A stretch of 64,000 nt of DNA from Streptomyces dengpaensis (GCF_002946835.1 NZ_CP026652.1:248001-312000); one strand, 5' to 3'. Shown: positions 10,601 to 17,903, counted from the first letter of the stretch. Translations and numbers: made by a program. Notes: generated by a model not told the origin, from the letters alone.

Positions 10601-12165
10601 AGGTCGCCGTAGGAGACGGTGCGTTCGCCGTCCGAGACGGCCGGCTCCTGGGGCGTGGCAATCGCGTGCCGCTGGACCAGGTCGTGCAGGCAGGCGGAGC
10701 GCACCGGTGGTGCCGACTGCTCGGCGAGCAGGAGCCGTTCCTCCGGGAGGAGCATCTCCAGGGCGCCGATGGGCGTGTCCGGCTGCGCCACGACGCTCTC
10801 GAGGAGCTGCCGGTAGTGCGCGACCATGCGCGCGACGCCTGGCTCGTCGAACAGATCGGTGGCGTATTCCACGGTCACGTCGATGGTGCCGTCGCGCTCG
10901 ACGGCCGACACGTTCAGGTCGAACTTCGAGCGGCCGAGCTCGATGGGCAGGAGCTGTCCCATCTCCAACCCGCTGAAATGGGTCCGCTGTTGCCATTCGT
11001 CCTCGTCGTGGGACTCGAACACGACCTGGACGAGCGGGTTGTGGCTGAGGCCGCGGTGCGGGGCCAGTTCCTCCACCAGGCGGTCGAAGGAAAGCGCCTG
11101 GTGATCGTAGGCGGACAGAAACGTGGCCCGGGTGCGGCGCAGGTGCTCCCGGAAGCTCGGATCACCGGTCAGATCGCTGCGCACCACCAGGGTATTGACG
11201 AAGTAGCCGATCATCTGCTCGAACTCGCTGCGGACCCGGCCGTGGACCACGGTCCCCACGCTGATGTCGCGCTGTCCGCTGTAGCGGGACAGGACGACCT
11301 GGAAGCCAGCCAGCAGGACCGTGTACAGGGTGCTGCGCTCGCCGCGGGCCAAATCGCGCAGTCGCTCGCTGAGTTCGGCCGGGAAAACGGCGGTGTACTC
11401 CGCTCCGGCGTGCGACTGTTCGGCCGGGCGCGGCCGTAGCGTCGGCAGGGCCAGCAGGCCCGGTGCGCCGGCGAGCTGTCGGCGCCAGTAGCCGATCAGC
11501 CGCTCCAGCCGCGGACCGGTGAGGTGGCGGCGCTGCCAGCGGGCGAACTCCGGGTACTGGGGCGGGGGCGCGGTGTTCGGGAGCGCACCGCCCGCGACGA
11601 GAGCGTTGTAGACCTGGGAGAGGTCGCGCAGGGCCACGTCCACCGAGACGGCGTCGAAAACGATGTGGTGGACGACGATCGTGAAAACGTGTTCCTCGTC
11701 TGCCACGCGGATCAGCCGGAAGCGGGCCAGAGGGCCCTTCTCCAGGTCGAAGGCGGTGGCGACCTCTGCGGCGCACAGGTCCTCCGTCCGCTGTTCGCGT
11801 GCGGGGCCGTCCAGCTCGCGCAGGTCGTCGACCGGGACGGGTATGCGGAGCTGGGGCTGTACGGCCTGGAGCGGGCGGCCGTCCTCGACGGTGAACGTGG
11901 TGCGCAGGGCCGCGTGCCGGGCGACCAGCGCGTCCACCGCCCCAGTGAGCGCGTCGGTGTCCAGACGGCCGCCGAGCCGCAGGCGCCAGCCAATCGTGTA
12001 GAGCCGGTCGTTGGGTTTGATCTGATCGATGAGCCACAAGCCCTGCTGGGTGACCGAGGTCTCGCAGGTCTGCGGGCCGCCGCGCTCGCGCAGCGTCCGT
12101 TCCACCAAGGCTCGCTGCTCCGGCGGCAGGTCGTTGAGCCGGGCGAGGAGTTCCGCGACGTCCAT
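4690..12165 (-). CDS. NRPS, C-A(degenerate)-T-C-A-T-TE
   Basis: A protein of 2,491 residues. Approximate layout: C1 35-460 (HHIVFDA at 165, last Gly of HHxxxDG replaced by Ala), A1 490-960, T1 serine near 1004 (GGHSML), C2 1075-1540 (HHAVFDG at 1243), A2 1570-2120, T2 near 2170 (GGNSLSA), TE 2200-2491 (GWSMGG near 2300, GDHY near 2465). A1 lacks a usable A3 loop (LLYTGADDAEPHG instead of TSGSTGxPKG), is shortened between A3 and A5, and has NGRLDR for NGKxDR; it probably cannot adenylate. A2 is complete (YTSGSTGRPKG, FDVSVWE, YGPTE, NGKLDR), code by eye D-V-W-Q-I-I-L-I-A-K, unassigned. A2 begins with a repeated A1-A2 segment. Because the protein starts with a C domain it needs an upstream donor carrier. 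The start overlaps the VioD-like stop (TGATG), implying translational coupling. Confidence 0.97.
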   Translation of the reverse strand: MDVAELLARLNDLPPEQRALVERTLRERGGPQTCETSVTQQGLWLIDQIKPNDRLYTIGWRLRLGGRLDTDALTGAVDALVARHAALRTTFTVEDGRPLQAVQPQLRIPVPVDDLRELDGPAREQRTEDLCAAEVATAFDLEKGPLARFRLIRVADEEHVFTIVVHHIVFDAVSVDVALRDLSQVYNALVAGGALPNTAPPPQYPEFARWQRRHLTGPRLERLIGYWRRQLAGAPGLLALPTLRPRPAEQSHAGAEYTAVFPAELSERLRDLARGERSTLYTVLLAGFQVVLSRYSGQRDISVGTVVHGRVRSEFEQMIGYFVNTLVVRSDLTGDPSFREHLRRTRATFLSAYDHQALSFDRLVEELAPHRGLSHNPLVQVVFESHDEDEWQQRTHFSGLEMGQLLPIELGRSKFDLNVSAVERDGTIDVTVEYATDLFDEPGVARMVAHYRQLLESVVAQPDTPIGALEMLLPEERLLLAEQSAPPVRSACLHDLVQRHAIATPQEPAVSDGERTVSYGDLDAGAARLAQWLTTHGVTPETVVAVALPRSPDHVLVTLAVLKAGAVCLPVDLQAPTDTLRAVLADARPALVITDKAALREPLDAETVLLLDDEALTADIAALTRTSRPTHVLPGQAAFLLYTGADDAEPHGVLLTHDGLANALDHTAATLAVTPGSSVRLHGAPGTDLALLETFTALTTGAHLVPASADEPSSHHLTLVRPGPGDGSGRVRVLALTDEGPAAPGAQPDGEHAPAIGYGQTETSVLALTAELRPTPSGLLPAAPAAGVRARVLDADLRRLPPGVNGELYIGGAGLAQGYHGRPARTAARFLPDPYGPPGARMFRTGDLARLDNRGRVVVLGRAAHRVLVHGLPVEPGAVEAALRSHPEVERAVVSIADHTDGPRPVAHVVAAPGATVEPQQLRRHVAGLLAAHMVPAAVLVTDDLPTAPNGRLDRAALPAPEPVCGPADREPGTPLEAVLRELFADVLGLPSVGLDDDFFDIGGHSMLAARLIARVSDVLNVEMGLRTLFEAPTVAELALTLQNADERPEAVQGDLDVMLPPRIPSNQMSELSLSVSALSPEKLRLRQRGPFDTDSIVLQAGLAGAAPVPASTAQRALWFLDRVMEPGDRSAYNLGKAMTLRGPLDPDLLERCLTEIVRRHQVLRTTFTAEDGVPMQVVHDAGPVRLPVRDVSALPSAERAAAVRLLAERELSRPFDLAEEPLFHALLVRSAPAEHTLVLVFHHAVFDGWSFGVLFDELAALYAAFGAGRLSPLAEPALQYTDYSVWQQTRFDQGALTEGLAYWRRALAGAPGLLALPTDRPRPAAASYTGAQFAFVLPPDLTAAVRSRARAEGCTLYMVLLAAYQVLLARLSGQREVLVGSHVACRPRTELEALLGFFVNTVVLRGEAADELTFRAYLRRTRQTVLEALEHQDVPFELVVEELKPERTLSHNPLFQAMFTLQNTGAEDPVQLPGIEVAPCAVTTRDAKFDLSLDVVEDGDTLRCEIGYRTDLFEPETAQRLSQRYAHLLAQFLAEPERTLGSVDLLLPEEASGLLRQGLGPAVPGAPTTLHGLIEEQVRRTPDASAVLCDGVDTTYAEWDARAERLARSSRRRGVGPERVADVQVPPSVEAVVAFEGEELSYTGLNERANRLARALVKRGVGPESLVAVALPRSADLIVALLAVLKAGGAYVPIDLDYPADRIGYMLDDARPVTIITETSVQETSVLSERHGAAVLLLDTPETVSLLTDLDSTDLTDVDRNGPLLPEHPAYVIYTSGSTGRPKGVTVSHVSVINQFAWMQREYKLTAADRVLHKTPVGFDVSVWELFWPLVSGATIVVARPGGHRDARYLTGLIQDERVTVVQFVPSMLQLFLNDRMARACVDLRLVICIGEALPSELHRAFDAMFDVPLHNLYGPTEATIAVTAWTGRPMGPDDGPTPIGRPTDNTQVYVLDASLQLVPTGVPGELYLSGIQLARGYFRQPSLSAERFLPNPFGTPGERMYRTGDLVKWNADGTLAYLGRTDDQVKVRGFRIELGEIESALLTHPAVRQAAATVREDVPGDKRIVAYVVPTTGAATESALLRAHVAAVLPEYMVPAAVVVLEALTLTANGKLDRARLPAPTVDRPAREAAERPRTPHERQVADAWAEVLHRDDIGLHDNFFDLGGNSLSAMRMVARIEQAGGRAVRPAAVFQAPTVEQLAALLSEEDATGNASPLVTLRGSGAGAPVFLVHPIGGNVLCYAGLCDELGSDRPVYGLVARGLSDDEVPRDRIEAMAASYLAALPKATTDRPFLLAGWSMGGAVALEMARQFLQSTGRPLPVVMLDSYPPHPTAHLHGATGGEQDEVALLADFAADWGGNLDLDFSLSYTDLAEIGVRAGLERLLARAKAAGVLSLDDDLVLLDRLFRTYAAHAVALDHYRPATPYPGPVTLLAARSGRLGDAVDHGWSHQVTGPLSVVEVPGDHYSILREPQLPHTAAALRAQLTASDPS

Positions 12166-13286
12166 CAGCGCGTCCCCCGCCGTTCCACCAGTGCCTTGCG
12201 CAGGCGGGCCAGCCCTTCACCGAAGGCGTCCTCGGCGCCGCCGAAGCCCAGACGGACGCGGTCGGAATGACCGAAGCCGGAGCCGGGGACCAGCAGCACG
12301 TCGTAGCGGCTGCCCAGGACCTGGCAGAGGTCCTCGGTGTCGGTGACGCCCCGGAAGGCGGGGAAGGCCGTGACACCGCCCGAGGGCGGAGTCCAGGACA
12401 TCAGGTCGGCGTTCTCCTCGGCCCATGTGCCCAGCCGGCCGAGATTGCGAGCCGCCTGGGCACGGCGGTCGGCGAGAATGCGGTCCGCGCCGGCCAGGGC
12501 GCGTGCGGCGAGGAACTCGGTCACGGGCGACAGACAGATCGTCAGGGCGTCGCGCAGCGGCACCAGACGGGCCAGGATCTCCGGCGCGGCCAGGCACCAG
12601 CCGACGCGGGTGCCCGGCAGTCCGTAGGCCTTCGACATCGTGCCCAGACCGATACAGCGGTCGTGCAGGGTGGCCGGGTCCGGCAACTGCTCACGGTCGT
12701 GGACCAGTTCGGCAAAGGCGCCGTCCCACACGAGGTGCAGGTCATGGCCGTCCACCAGGGCCAGCAGATCGTCGAACTGTTCACGGGTGAGGTGGGCGCC
12801 GGTGGGGTTGTGCGGGAAATTGACGACGATCATGCGGGTGTCGGGTGTGACCAGGGCGCGCAGGTCGTCGAGGTCGGGCGTGAAGCCGCTCTCGGGACGC
12901 AGCTGCCAGCGCACCAGCCGGCAACCGATGGCCTCGGCGACGGACGTCAACGAGTGGTAGGCGGGATCCACGACGACGACCTCGTCACCGGCGGACAGCA
13001 GGGCGTTCATCACGGCGAAGATCGCCTCGGTGGAGCCGTGGGTGGTCATCACACGGTTCGTGTCACCGGCGGCGAAGCGGTCGGCGATGGCCTGGCGCAG
13101 CGCCGCGCCTCCGTAGGAGGGGGTGTCGTCCAGACTGATGCCGTCCAGCTCCTCGACGGTGATCCCGAGAAGGCGCCTCAGTTCGGCCAGGGACCAGCAC
13201 TGCACGCCGCTGCTGCCCAAGTCGATCGAGGTGTCGAAGTAGAAGTCACGCATCCAGTCCTCCAAGGCGGCGCGTGGCAGATGCAT
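12165..13286 (-). CDS. Capreomycidine synthase-like PLP aminotransferase (VioD family)
   Basis: About 373 residues, fold type I aminotransferase. It matches the viomycin enzyme VioD in several diagnostic stretches: LEDWMRDFYF, SSGVQCWSLAELRRLLG, THGSTEAIF, NFPHNPTGA, LVWDGAF and the PLP-lysine segment TMSKAYGLPGTRVGW (Lys near residue 217). VioD converts 3-hydroxy-L-arginine to the cyclic guanidino amino acid capreomycidine by PLP-assisted beta-elimination and intramolecular addition. Its immediate operon partner at 14,634-15,659 is a homologue of VioC, which makes that substrate. ATG 13,286 fits the family N-terminus; the upstream in-frame sequence is low-complexity and unlike the family. 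A class V aminotransferase gene lies between the two. The functional assignment is strong but inferred from family resemblance. Confidence 0.9.
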   Translation of the reverse strand: MHLPRAALEDWMRDFYFDTSIDLGSSGVQCWSLAELRRLLGITVEELDGISLDDTPSYGGAALRQAIADRFAAGDTNRVMTTHGSTEAIFAVMNALLSAGDEVVVVDPAYHSLTSVAEAIGCRLVRWQLRPESGFTPDLDDLRALVTPDTRMIVVNFPHNPTGAHLTREQFDDLLALVDGHDLHLVWDGAFAELVHDREQLPDPATLHDRCIGLGTMSKAYGLPGTRVGWCLAAPEILARLVPLRDALTICLSPVTEFLAARALAGADRILADRRAQAARNLGRLGTWAEENADLMSWTPPSGGVTAFPAFRGVTDTEDLCQVLGSRYDVLLVPGSGFGHSDRVRLGFGGAEDAFGEGLARLRKALVERRGTR

Positions 13287-13381
13287 GGCGTGCTCCTGAT
13301 TCGTGAGTGGGACGCGGTCCTTCGGCGAGTCCTCGGGGCGTTCTGGTTGAGACTTCGGGGGCGGCAGCCGGCCGGCGCCGG

Positions 13382-14578
13382 TCACGGCACGGGATGACCC
13401 TCGCGCGCGGTGCGGCTCTGGGCGGTGGCGGAGGTGCGGGACAGGCCGTGCAGGACTTCGAGCGCGGCCGTGACGCCGCTGCCGGGTCGCACCGGGTGGC
13501 CGAACTCGGCCAGGCCCAGTTCAACGGCGGACAGCGCGGTCAGTACGTCGAACTCGTCCATGAAGCCGCAGTGTCCGATCCGCAGGACGCGGCCGTCCAA
13601 GGGCGCCTGCGCACCGGCCAGTTGCAGGGCGTAACGGTCCAGCAGCCGGTCGACCAGTGCGGTCGCGTCCACGCCCGCGGGCATTTCGGCGGCGGTGACG
13701 GCGCTGTGCCGGTCGTCGTCCGGTGAGAACAGCCGCAGTCCGAGACCGTGCACGCCCGCCCGAGCCATCCGGCCGAGCCGCACATGACGGGCCAGGACAT
13801 GGTCCAGGCCCTCGGCGTGGATCTGCCGCAGGGCCACGTCGAGCTGGCTGATCAGGGAGATGGCCGGAGTCCACGGGGTGCGGGGGACCTGTGCTGCGAG
13901 TGCTGTCCGAGCCTCGTCCCAGTCGAAGTAGAAGCGCGGGAGGCGGGCGTGCCGGTGCTGTTCCCAGGCGCGTTCGCCGACGCTGGTGAACGCCAGGCCG
14001 GGCGGCGTCATCAGTGCCTTCTGACAGCCGCCGACGACGACGTCGACGCCCCAGTCATCGGTGCGCAACTCGCAGGCGCCGACCCCGGACGCGGAGTCCA
14101 CCACGGTGATCAGCGGTGCGCACGCGGCCGCGAATCCGCGGATGTCGTTGACCACGGCGGTCGAGGTCTCGCAGTGGACGGCGATCGCGGCCTTCAGGCC
14201 GGGGCCGGCGGCCGCCGCGGCGATCCGGGCCAGGTCCAGCGGCTCGCCCCAGGCGTGCCGCACCTCGGTGACGTCCAGCCCGAACGCGGTGGCCATCTGG
14301 ACCCAGCGCTCGCCGAAGGCGCCGTTGGCGGCGACCAGGACCCGGTCGCCGGGCGCGAACAGGTTCTGCAGGGTGCCTTCGAACGCTCCGGTCATGCTGG
14401 AGGTGAACAGCAGCACGTCGGCGCGGGTGCGCAAAGTCCGCTGGAGGTTGGCGACGACCCGGGTGAACACCTCGGCGTAGGCCTGGGTGCGCTCGTCCTC
14501 GACGGGCAGCACCGCGGCCGCGGTGACCTCGGGAGGTGTCGGTGTGGGACCCGGGACCATCAACCGGTATTTCCTCAT
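13382..14578 (-). CDS. Class V aminotransferase (serine/alanine-glyoxylate type)
   Basis: About 398 residues. It begins MRKYRLMVPGPTPTPPEV, the typical opening of class V (SGAT/AGAT) aminotransferases. It has TSSMTGAFEG near the phosphate-binding region, VVDSASGVGA with the cofactor aspartate, and VGGCQKALMTPPGLAF containing the PLP lysine. Enzymes of this class move amino groups between small amino acids (Ser, Ala, Gly) and 2-oxo acids such as glyoxylate or hydroxypyruvate. Here it could make or consume a precursor amino acid, possibly together with the 2-hydroxyacid dehydrogenase across the divergent promoter; that pairing is inference. ATG 14,578 follows GAAAGG; earlier in-frame starts would overlap the upstream gene region. 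Confidence 0.88.
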   Translation of the reverse strand: MRKYRLMVPGPTPTPPEVTAAAVLPVEDERTQAYAEVFTRVVANLQRTLRTRADVLLFTSSMTGAFEGTLQNLFAPGDRVLVAANGAFGERWVQMATAFGLDVTEVRHAWGEPLDLARIAAAAAGPGLKAAIAVHCETSTAVVNDIRGFAAACAPLITVVDSASGVGACELRTDDWGVDVVVGGCQKALMTPPGLAFTSVGERAWEQHRHARLPRFYFDWDEARTALAAQVPRTPWTPAISLISQLDVALRQIHAEGLDHVLARHVRLGRMARAGVHGLGLRLFSPDDDRHSAVTAAEMPAGVDATALVDRLLDRYALQLAGAQAPLDGRVLRIGHCGFMDEFDVLTALSAVELGLAEFGHPVRPGSGVTAALEVLHGLSRTSATAQSRTAREGHPVP

Positions 14579-14633
14579 GGGGCGGTCACGCCTTTCGCTG
14601 GAGGCCTGGGCACGGAGGGGCGCGAGGCAGGGG

Positions 14634-15659
14634 TCAGAAGACGACACGGGAATCGGCACTCACCCGGGCGTCCCGGGACTTGCGCAGGTCGCGCGTGACG
14701 TTGACCCGTCGCAGCCAACGATCGTGTCCGTCGTAGCGGGCCTGGTAGGGGTTCCTGCCGTGGACGGCCTTGTAGTTGTCGATGAAGAGCACATCGCCCG
14801 GTCGCAGGGCGATGCCGGTCAGCTTGGCGTCGATCTGCTCGACGAGGGCTTCGAACGCGGCCGCCGCCTCCGGGTCGTCGGCCGTCCGGTCCATGAAGTA
14901 GGGATCGAGCCGGCCGTAGGGCGTCCGCGAGTCGCCGAAGAGAACCGGCACCTTCTCGGGAGCGGCGTTGACCCGGTCGATCCTGCGGATGCTGCGTTCG
15001 ATGACGTCCGCCGGTGCCTGGAGACGGCTGCGCGCGGTGCGGTTCTCCGGCTGGTGGGAGTTGTCCGGGCGGATGACGTAGCGCGGGCCGGCCAGCGCCC
15101 GCCTGGTCTCCGCGTCCAGCTCCAGGTCGTCGAAGAGCGCGTAGGTGGTCTGCACCGCGTCCGGGTTGCGCAGGCACATGAGACCGACGTACTCGGCGCG
15201 ATACGGGTGGAACGCGTCCTCGGTGTGCCATGTCAGCGGCTCGGCTGTGGACGAGTTGAGCTGGGCGTGCTCATGGCCCTTGATCGGCACCACGTCGTGC
15301 AGGAGCCGCCCGTCCTGCTGGGTGGCCCAGGCTATGGGGTCGCCCAGCAGCGAGGCACACATCAGCAGGAACATGTCCTCGCGTCGGGTACGACCGTCGT
15401 CGTCGGCTTCGCCCCACTGCGCGGGCGTCGCGCCGATCCCGGCGTCGTCCACCCGGAAACCGCTGATCACGCACCCACCGGAGGGTTCTTTGAGACGGAA
15501 GGCGTTCAGCCGGGCCCGCAGCGGTCGCGGCATCTCCTGCGCGCGCAGGGCCACGGCGTCGAGGAGCTGCTCGTCGGTCGCCGGCTCCTCGGCGAGCAGC
15601 TCCTCGACGAGGGTGTCAATCAGCGCGCGGTCGGCGTCAGTCAGATCTATCCGGTACAT
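14634..15659 (-). CDS. VioC-like Fe(II)/2-oxoglutarate arginine beta-hydroxylase
   Basis: 341 residues, clavaminate-synthase-like family. The iron ligands are WHTEDAF (His145, Glu147) and AVHGRNPYQ (His300), with the 2OG-binding arginine in RYDGHDRW. VioC shares the His-x-Glu arrangement and neighbouring motifs such as WATQQDGR, VVPIKG, RNPD and RYDGxDRWL. VioC hydroxylates C3 of free L-arginine, the first step toward capreomycidine. The presence of a VioD-like gene two genes downstream makes the same role likely. ATG 15,659 has GGAG a few bases upstream. It follows the carrier protein gene by 43 bp. Substrate regiochemistry cannot be read directly. Confidence 0.92.
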   Translation of the reverse strand: MYRIDLTDADRALIDTLVEELLAEEPATDEQLLDAVALRAQEMPRPLRARLNAFRLKEPSGGCVISGFRVDDAGIGATPAQWGEADDDGRTRREDMFLLMCASLLGDPIAWATQQDGRLLHDVVPIKGHEHAQLNSSTAEPLTWHTEDAFHPYRAEYVGLMCLRNPDAVQTTYALFDDLELDAETRRALAGPRYVIRPDNSHQPENRTARSRLQAPADVIERSIRRIDRVNAAPEKVPVLFGDSRTPYGRLDPYFMDRTADDPEAAAAFEALVEQIDAKLTGIALRPGDVLFIDNYKAVHGRNPYQARYDGHDRWLRRVNVTRDLRKSRDARVSADSRVVF

Positions 15660-15702
15660 GCTCAGCTCCGTGGGAAGGTCCGGTGCCCGGTGGTGCCGGT
15701 GG

Positions 15703-16341
15703 TCATCCGTGTGCGGCGTCGTCGGCCGAGGGGCCCTCCAACCCCAGCAGGGTGAGCGCCTGCTCCTCGGAGAGACGGTCGATGTCGGCGAGGAGGTCCT
15801 CGAGGCTCAGCTCGTCCTCCGGGTGCGGGGACACCTCCGGTGCCGAGGGCCGCGCGCCGAGCTCGGTCAGCCGGTATGCCACGTCCAGCACGGTCGGCAG
15901 GTCGAAGAAGTCGGCCAGCGGCAGGTCGACGTCGTAGCGGTCGGCGATTTTGCCGACGAGCCGCACGGCCAGCATCGAGTAGCCGCCCAGCGCGAAGAAG
16001 TCGTCGTCCGCACCGATGCCGTCGTCCTCGAACGCCTCCCGCCACAGGGGCAGCAGACCGCCGAGGATGCCGAACGCAGGGAGCTCCGCGTGGTCCACGG
16101 AGCCGTCCTCGGCGCGCGGAAGCTCCGGCACGGGGACGAGAGCGATCCCGTCGGACACGGGATGAGCCTCCTGCTTCAGATGCCGGCGCAGTTCCGCCAC
16201 GTCGAAGGCGTGGCCGTCCTCGACGAGGACGTACACGACCGGCTCGCCGTCGCTGTGCGTGATGCCTATGGCCTCACGCACCGCGGGATGGCGGTGGAGT
16301 CCGACCACGCAGGTGTCCAACACATGCTTGGTGCGATCCAT
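15703..16341 (-). CDS. Free-standing carrier protein with partial adenylation C-subdomain
   Basis: About 213 residues from ATG 16,341. The N-terminal half looks like the small C-terminal subdomain of an adenylation domain (LHRHPAVREAIG, VPVPELPRAEDGSVD, the last resembling a decayed A10 without the lysine). Next comes a complete PCP with FFALGGYSMLA, whose serine would carry phosphopantetheine. A tail (DELSLEDLLADIDRLSEEQA) forms a short amphipathic helix like NRPS C-terminal docking segments. No adenylation core is present, so it must be loaded in trans. It is the first gene of the leftward operon and could donate to the C-first NRPS. The start is uncertain; longer in-frame versions exist but their sequence is not family-like. 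Confidence 0.78.
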   Translation of the reverse strand: MDRTKHVLDTCVVGLHRHPAVREAIGITHSDGEPVVYVLVEDGHAFDVAELRRHLKQEAHPVSDGIALVPVPELPRAEDGSVDHAELPAFGILGGLLPLWREAFEDDGIGADDDFFALGGYSMLAVRLVGKIADRYDVDLPLADFFDLPTVLDVAYRLTELGARPSAPEVSPHPEDELSLEDLLADIDRLSEEQALTLLGLEGPSADDAAHG

Positions 16342-16429
16342 TCGGTTGACCCAGACTCTCTGCTCGTCACTTGGTCGCTTGCGTCCGGTACTGCGCTGCG
16401 GCAGTCCGCGATGCGACCGCCCACGTAAA

Positions 16430-16459
16430 ACCCTAGGAACGCCGGGAGCCGAGGGGCAA
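16430..16459 (-). promoter_or_regulatory. Candidate promoter for the leftward biosynthetic operon
   Basis: On the minus strand TTGCCC (-35) and TAGGGT (-10) are separated by 18 bases, close to the housekeeping sigma consensus of streptomycetes. It lies about 90 bp upstream of the carrier protein start, in the 290-bp gap between divergent operons. Found by eye; no transcription evidence. Confidence 0.4.
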
Positions 16460-16631
16460 TGAACGGCCGGATCAACTACGGTCAGAGGTTCGCGGAAACG
16501 CCTCAACAATCCGCTGAGAGCATCACGTCCGCACCGCTGTCGACTACGCAAATCCAAGAAATAGGCTCCTGAGGAGTTCCCCTGTTTCTTGTCTCCGCTC
16601 ACCGGATGAAGTGAGAGAAGGAATCATCGTG

Positions 16632-16841
16632 ATGGAAACACAGGAAAACGCCGAGCAGTTCGCGGTGGTCGTCAACGACGAGGAGCAGTACTCGATATGG
16701 CCCGCCGACCGTGCGCTGCCGGAGGGCTGGCAGAAGGAGGGGCGCACCGGTACGCGCGAGGAGTGCCTGTCGCACATCGACACGGTGTGGACCGACCTGC
16801 GTCCGCGCAGCGTGCGGGAGCGCGCCGAGGCGCACGGCTAG
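16632..16841 (+). CDS. MbtH-like NRPS accessory protein
   Basis: About 69 residues with the family hallmarks: VVNDEEQYSIWP, LPEGW, an ECLSHID segment and WTDLRPRS. MbtH proteins bind the N-subdomain of adenylation domains and keep them soluble and active; one or more of the A domains here probably need it. GAAGGA sits about 10 bases before ATG 16,632; a GTG three bases earlier is an equal alternative. Its stop codon is followed at once by the GTG of the dehydrogenase gene, so the two are coupled. Confidence 0.95.
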   Translation: METQENAEQFAVVVNDEEQYSIWPADRALPEGWQKEGRTGTREECLSHIDTVWTDLRPRSVRERAEAHG

Positions 16842-17819
16842 GTGGCCGCGAAACAGCGCGACGGGCTGCGACTGTTCGGGCTGCCGCCGCAGGCGTGCGA
16901 GCGGGTCGCCGCACTGTGGCCAGGCCCGCTGGCGGGCGTGGGACCGGATGACCGCAAGACGTCCGGCCCCTGCGCCGCCGCACTCGTGTGGCAGGGCGAC
17001 GACGCCGAGGTGGCGGCGTTCCTGGGCGCGCACCCGGAGTGCCGTTGGCTGCACACCACGGCCGTGGGCGTGCCGCAAGCGGTGCTGCGGCACGCGGACG
17101 CGACCGGTCTCACGGTCACCAACGGCGCAGGGACGCGCGGCAGCGCGGTGGCGGAACACGTCCTGGCGCTGCTGCTGGCCCACTTCAAGGGCCTCCCGCA
17201 GACGCTGGCGGCGCAGCGGGAGCGGGACTGGAAGGTGCCGGTCGCCGCGGAGCTGCGCGGCCGGCGGACCGGAGTCCTGGGCCTCGGGGACATCGGCCGC
17301 CGGACGGCCCGCCTCCTCGACGCGTTCGGGGCGCGGGTGACGGGCTGTCGGCGCAGTGCGGGCGGCAGCCCCGGTTCCGGCTTCCCGGTTCCGGGGGTGT
17401 CCGCGGTGTACGGGCGCGAGCGGATCGAGGAGTTCCTGACCGGACTCGATGTCCTCGTGGTGGCCGTGCCGCTGACCGAGGAGACCGCCGGGCTCATCGG
17501 CAGCGCCGAACTGGCGCTGCTGCGGCCGGGAGCCGTGCTGGTCAACGTCGGCAGGGGCCCGGTGGTGGACGAGGTCGCGCTGGTGTCCGCGCTGCGCACC
17601 GGGCGGCTGGCCGGCGCGGCTCTGGACGTGTTCGCCGCCGAGCCGCTGCCCGCGTCGTCTCCGCTGTGGTCGGAGCCCGGAGTGCTGATCACGCCGCACA
17701 GCGCGGACGCCACAGCTGAGACGGACCAGCGGTGCCTGGAGCTCCTGCTGGACAACCTGACCCGGTTCGGCGCGGGCCGGCCGCTGCGCAACGTCGTGGA
17801 TCCGGCGCGCGGTTACTGA
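16842..17819 (+). CDS. D-isomer-specific 2-hydroxyacid dehydrogenase family protein
   Basis: 325 residues. It has the NAD(P)-binding fingerprint GLGDIGRRTARLLDAFG, then VNVGRGPVVDE (catalytic Arg), ALDVFAAEPLP (Glu) and ITPHSAD (His), the usual catalytic set. Family members reduce 2-oxo acids such as glyoxylate, hydroxypyruvate or phosphohydroxypyruvate's product, or oxidise the corresponding D-hydroxy acids. It starts with GTG directly after the MbtH stop. Together with the class V aminotransferase it could supply an unusual precursor; this is inference. It ends 18 bp before a long bidirectional hairpin. Confidence 0.88.
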   Translation: MAAKQRDGLRLFGLPPQACERVAALWPGPLAGVGPDDRKTSGPCAAALVWQGDDAEVAAFLGAHPECRWLHTTAVGVPQAVLRHADATGLTVTNGAGTRGSAVAEHVLALLLAHFKGLPQTLAAQRERDWKVPVAAELRGRRTGVLGLGDIGRRTARLLDAFGARVTGCRRSAGGSPGSGFPVPGVSAVYGRERIEEFLTGLDVLVVAVPLTEETAGLIGSAELALLRPGAVLVNVGRGPVVDEVALVSALRTGRLAGAALDVFAAEPLPASSPLWSEPGVLITPHSADATAETDQRCLELLLDNLTRFGAGRPLRNVVDPARGY

Positions 17820-17837
17820 TGCCCGGGGTTCGGGCGC

Positions 17838-17903
17838 GGATCGGGAGACAGGGGCCGGGGGCCGCACGCCTGTGTGCGGCCCCCGGCCCCTGTCTCCCGA
17901 TCC
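17838..17903. terminator. Perfect 30-bp stem-loop between convergent genes
   Basis: Arms 17,838-17,867 and 17,874-17,903 are exact inverted repeats with a 6-base loop. It separates the rightward dehydrogenase gene (stop 17,819) from the leftward hydroxylase gene (end 17,911), so it can act as a terminator on both strands. No U-tract follows, as is common in high-GC actinomycetes. Confidence 0.75.

Noticed and set aside
9151..11439. A 762-codon plus-strand ORF inside the NRPS gene.
   Set aside because: Arg/Gly/Ala-rich shadow without any domain; the minus strand encodes recognisable C and A domains.
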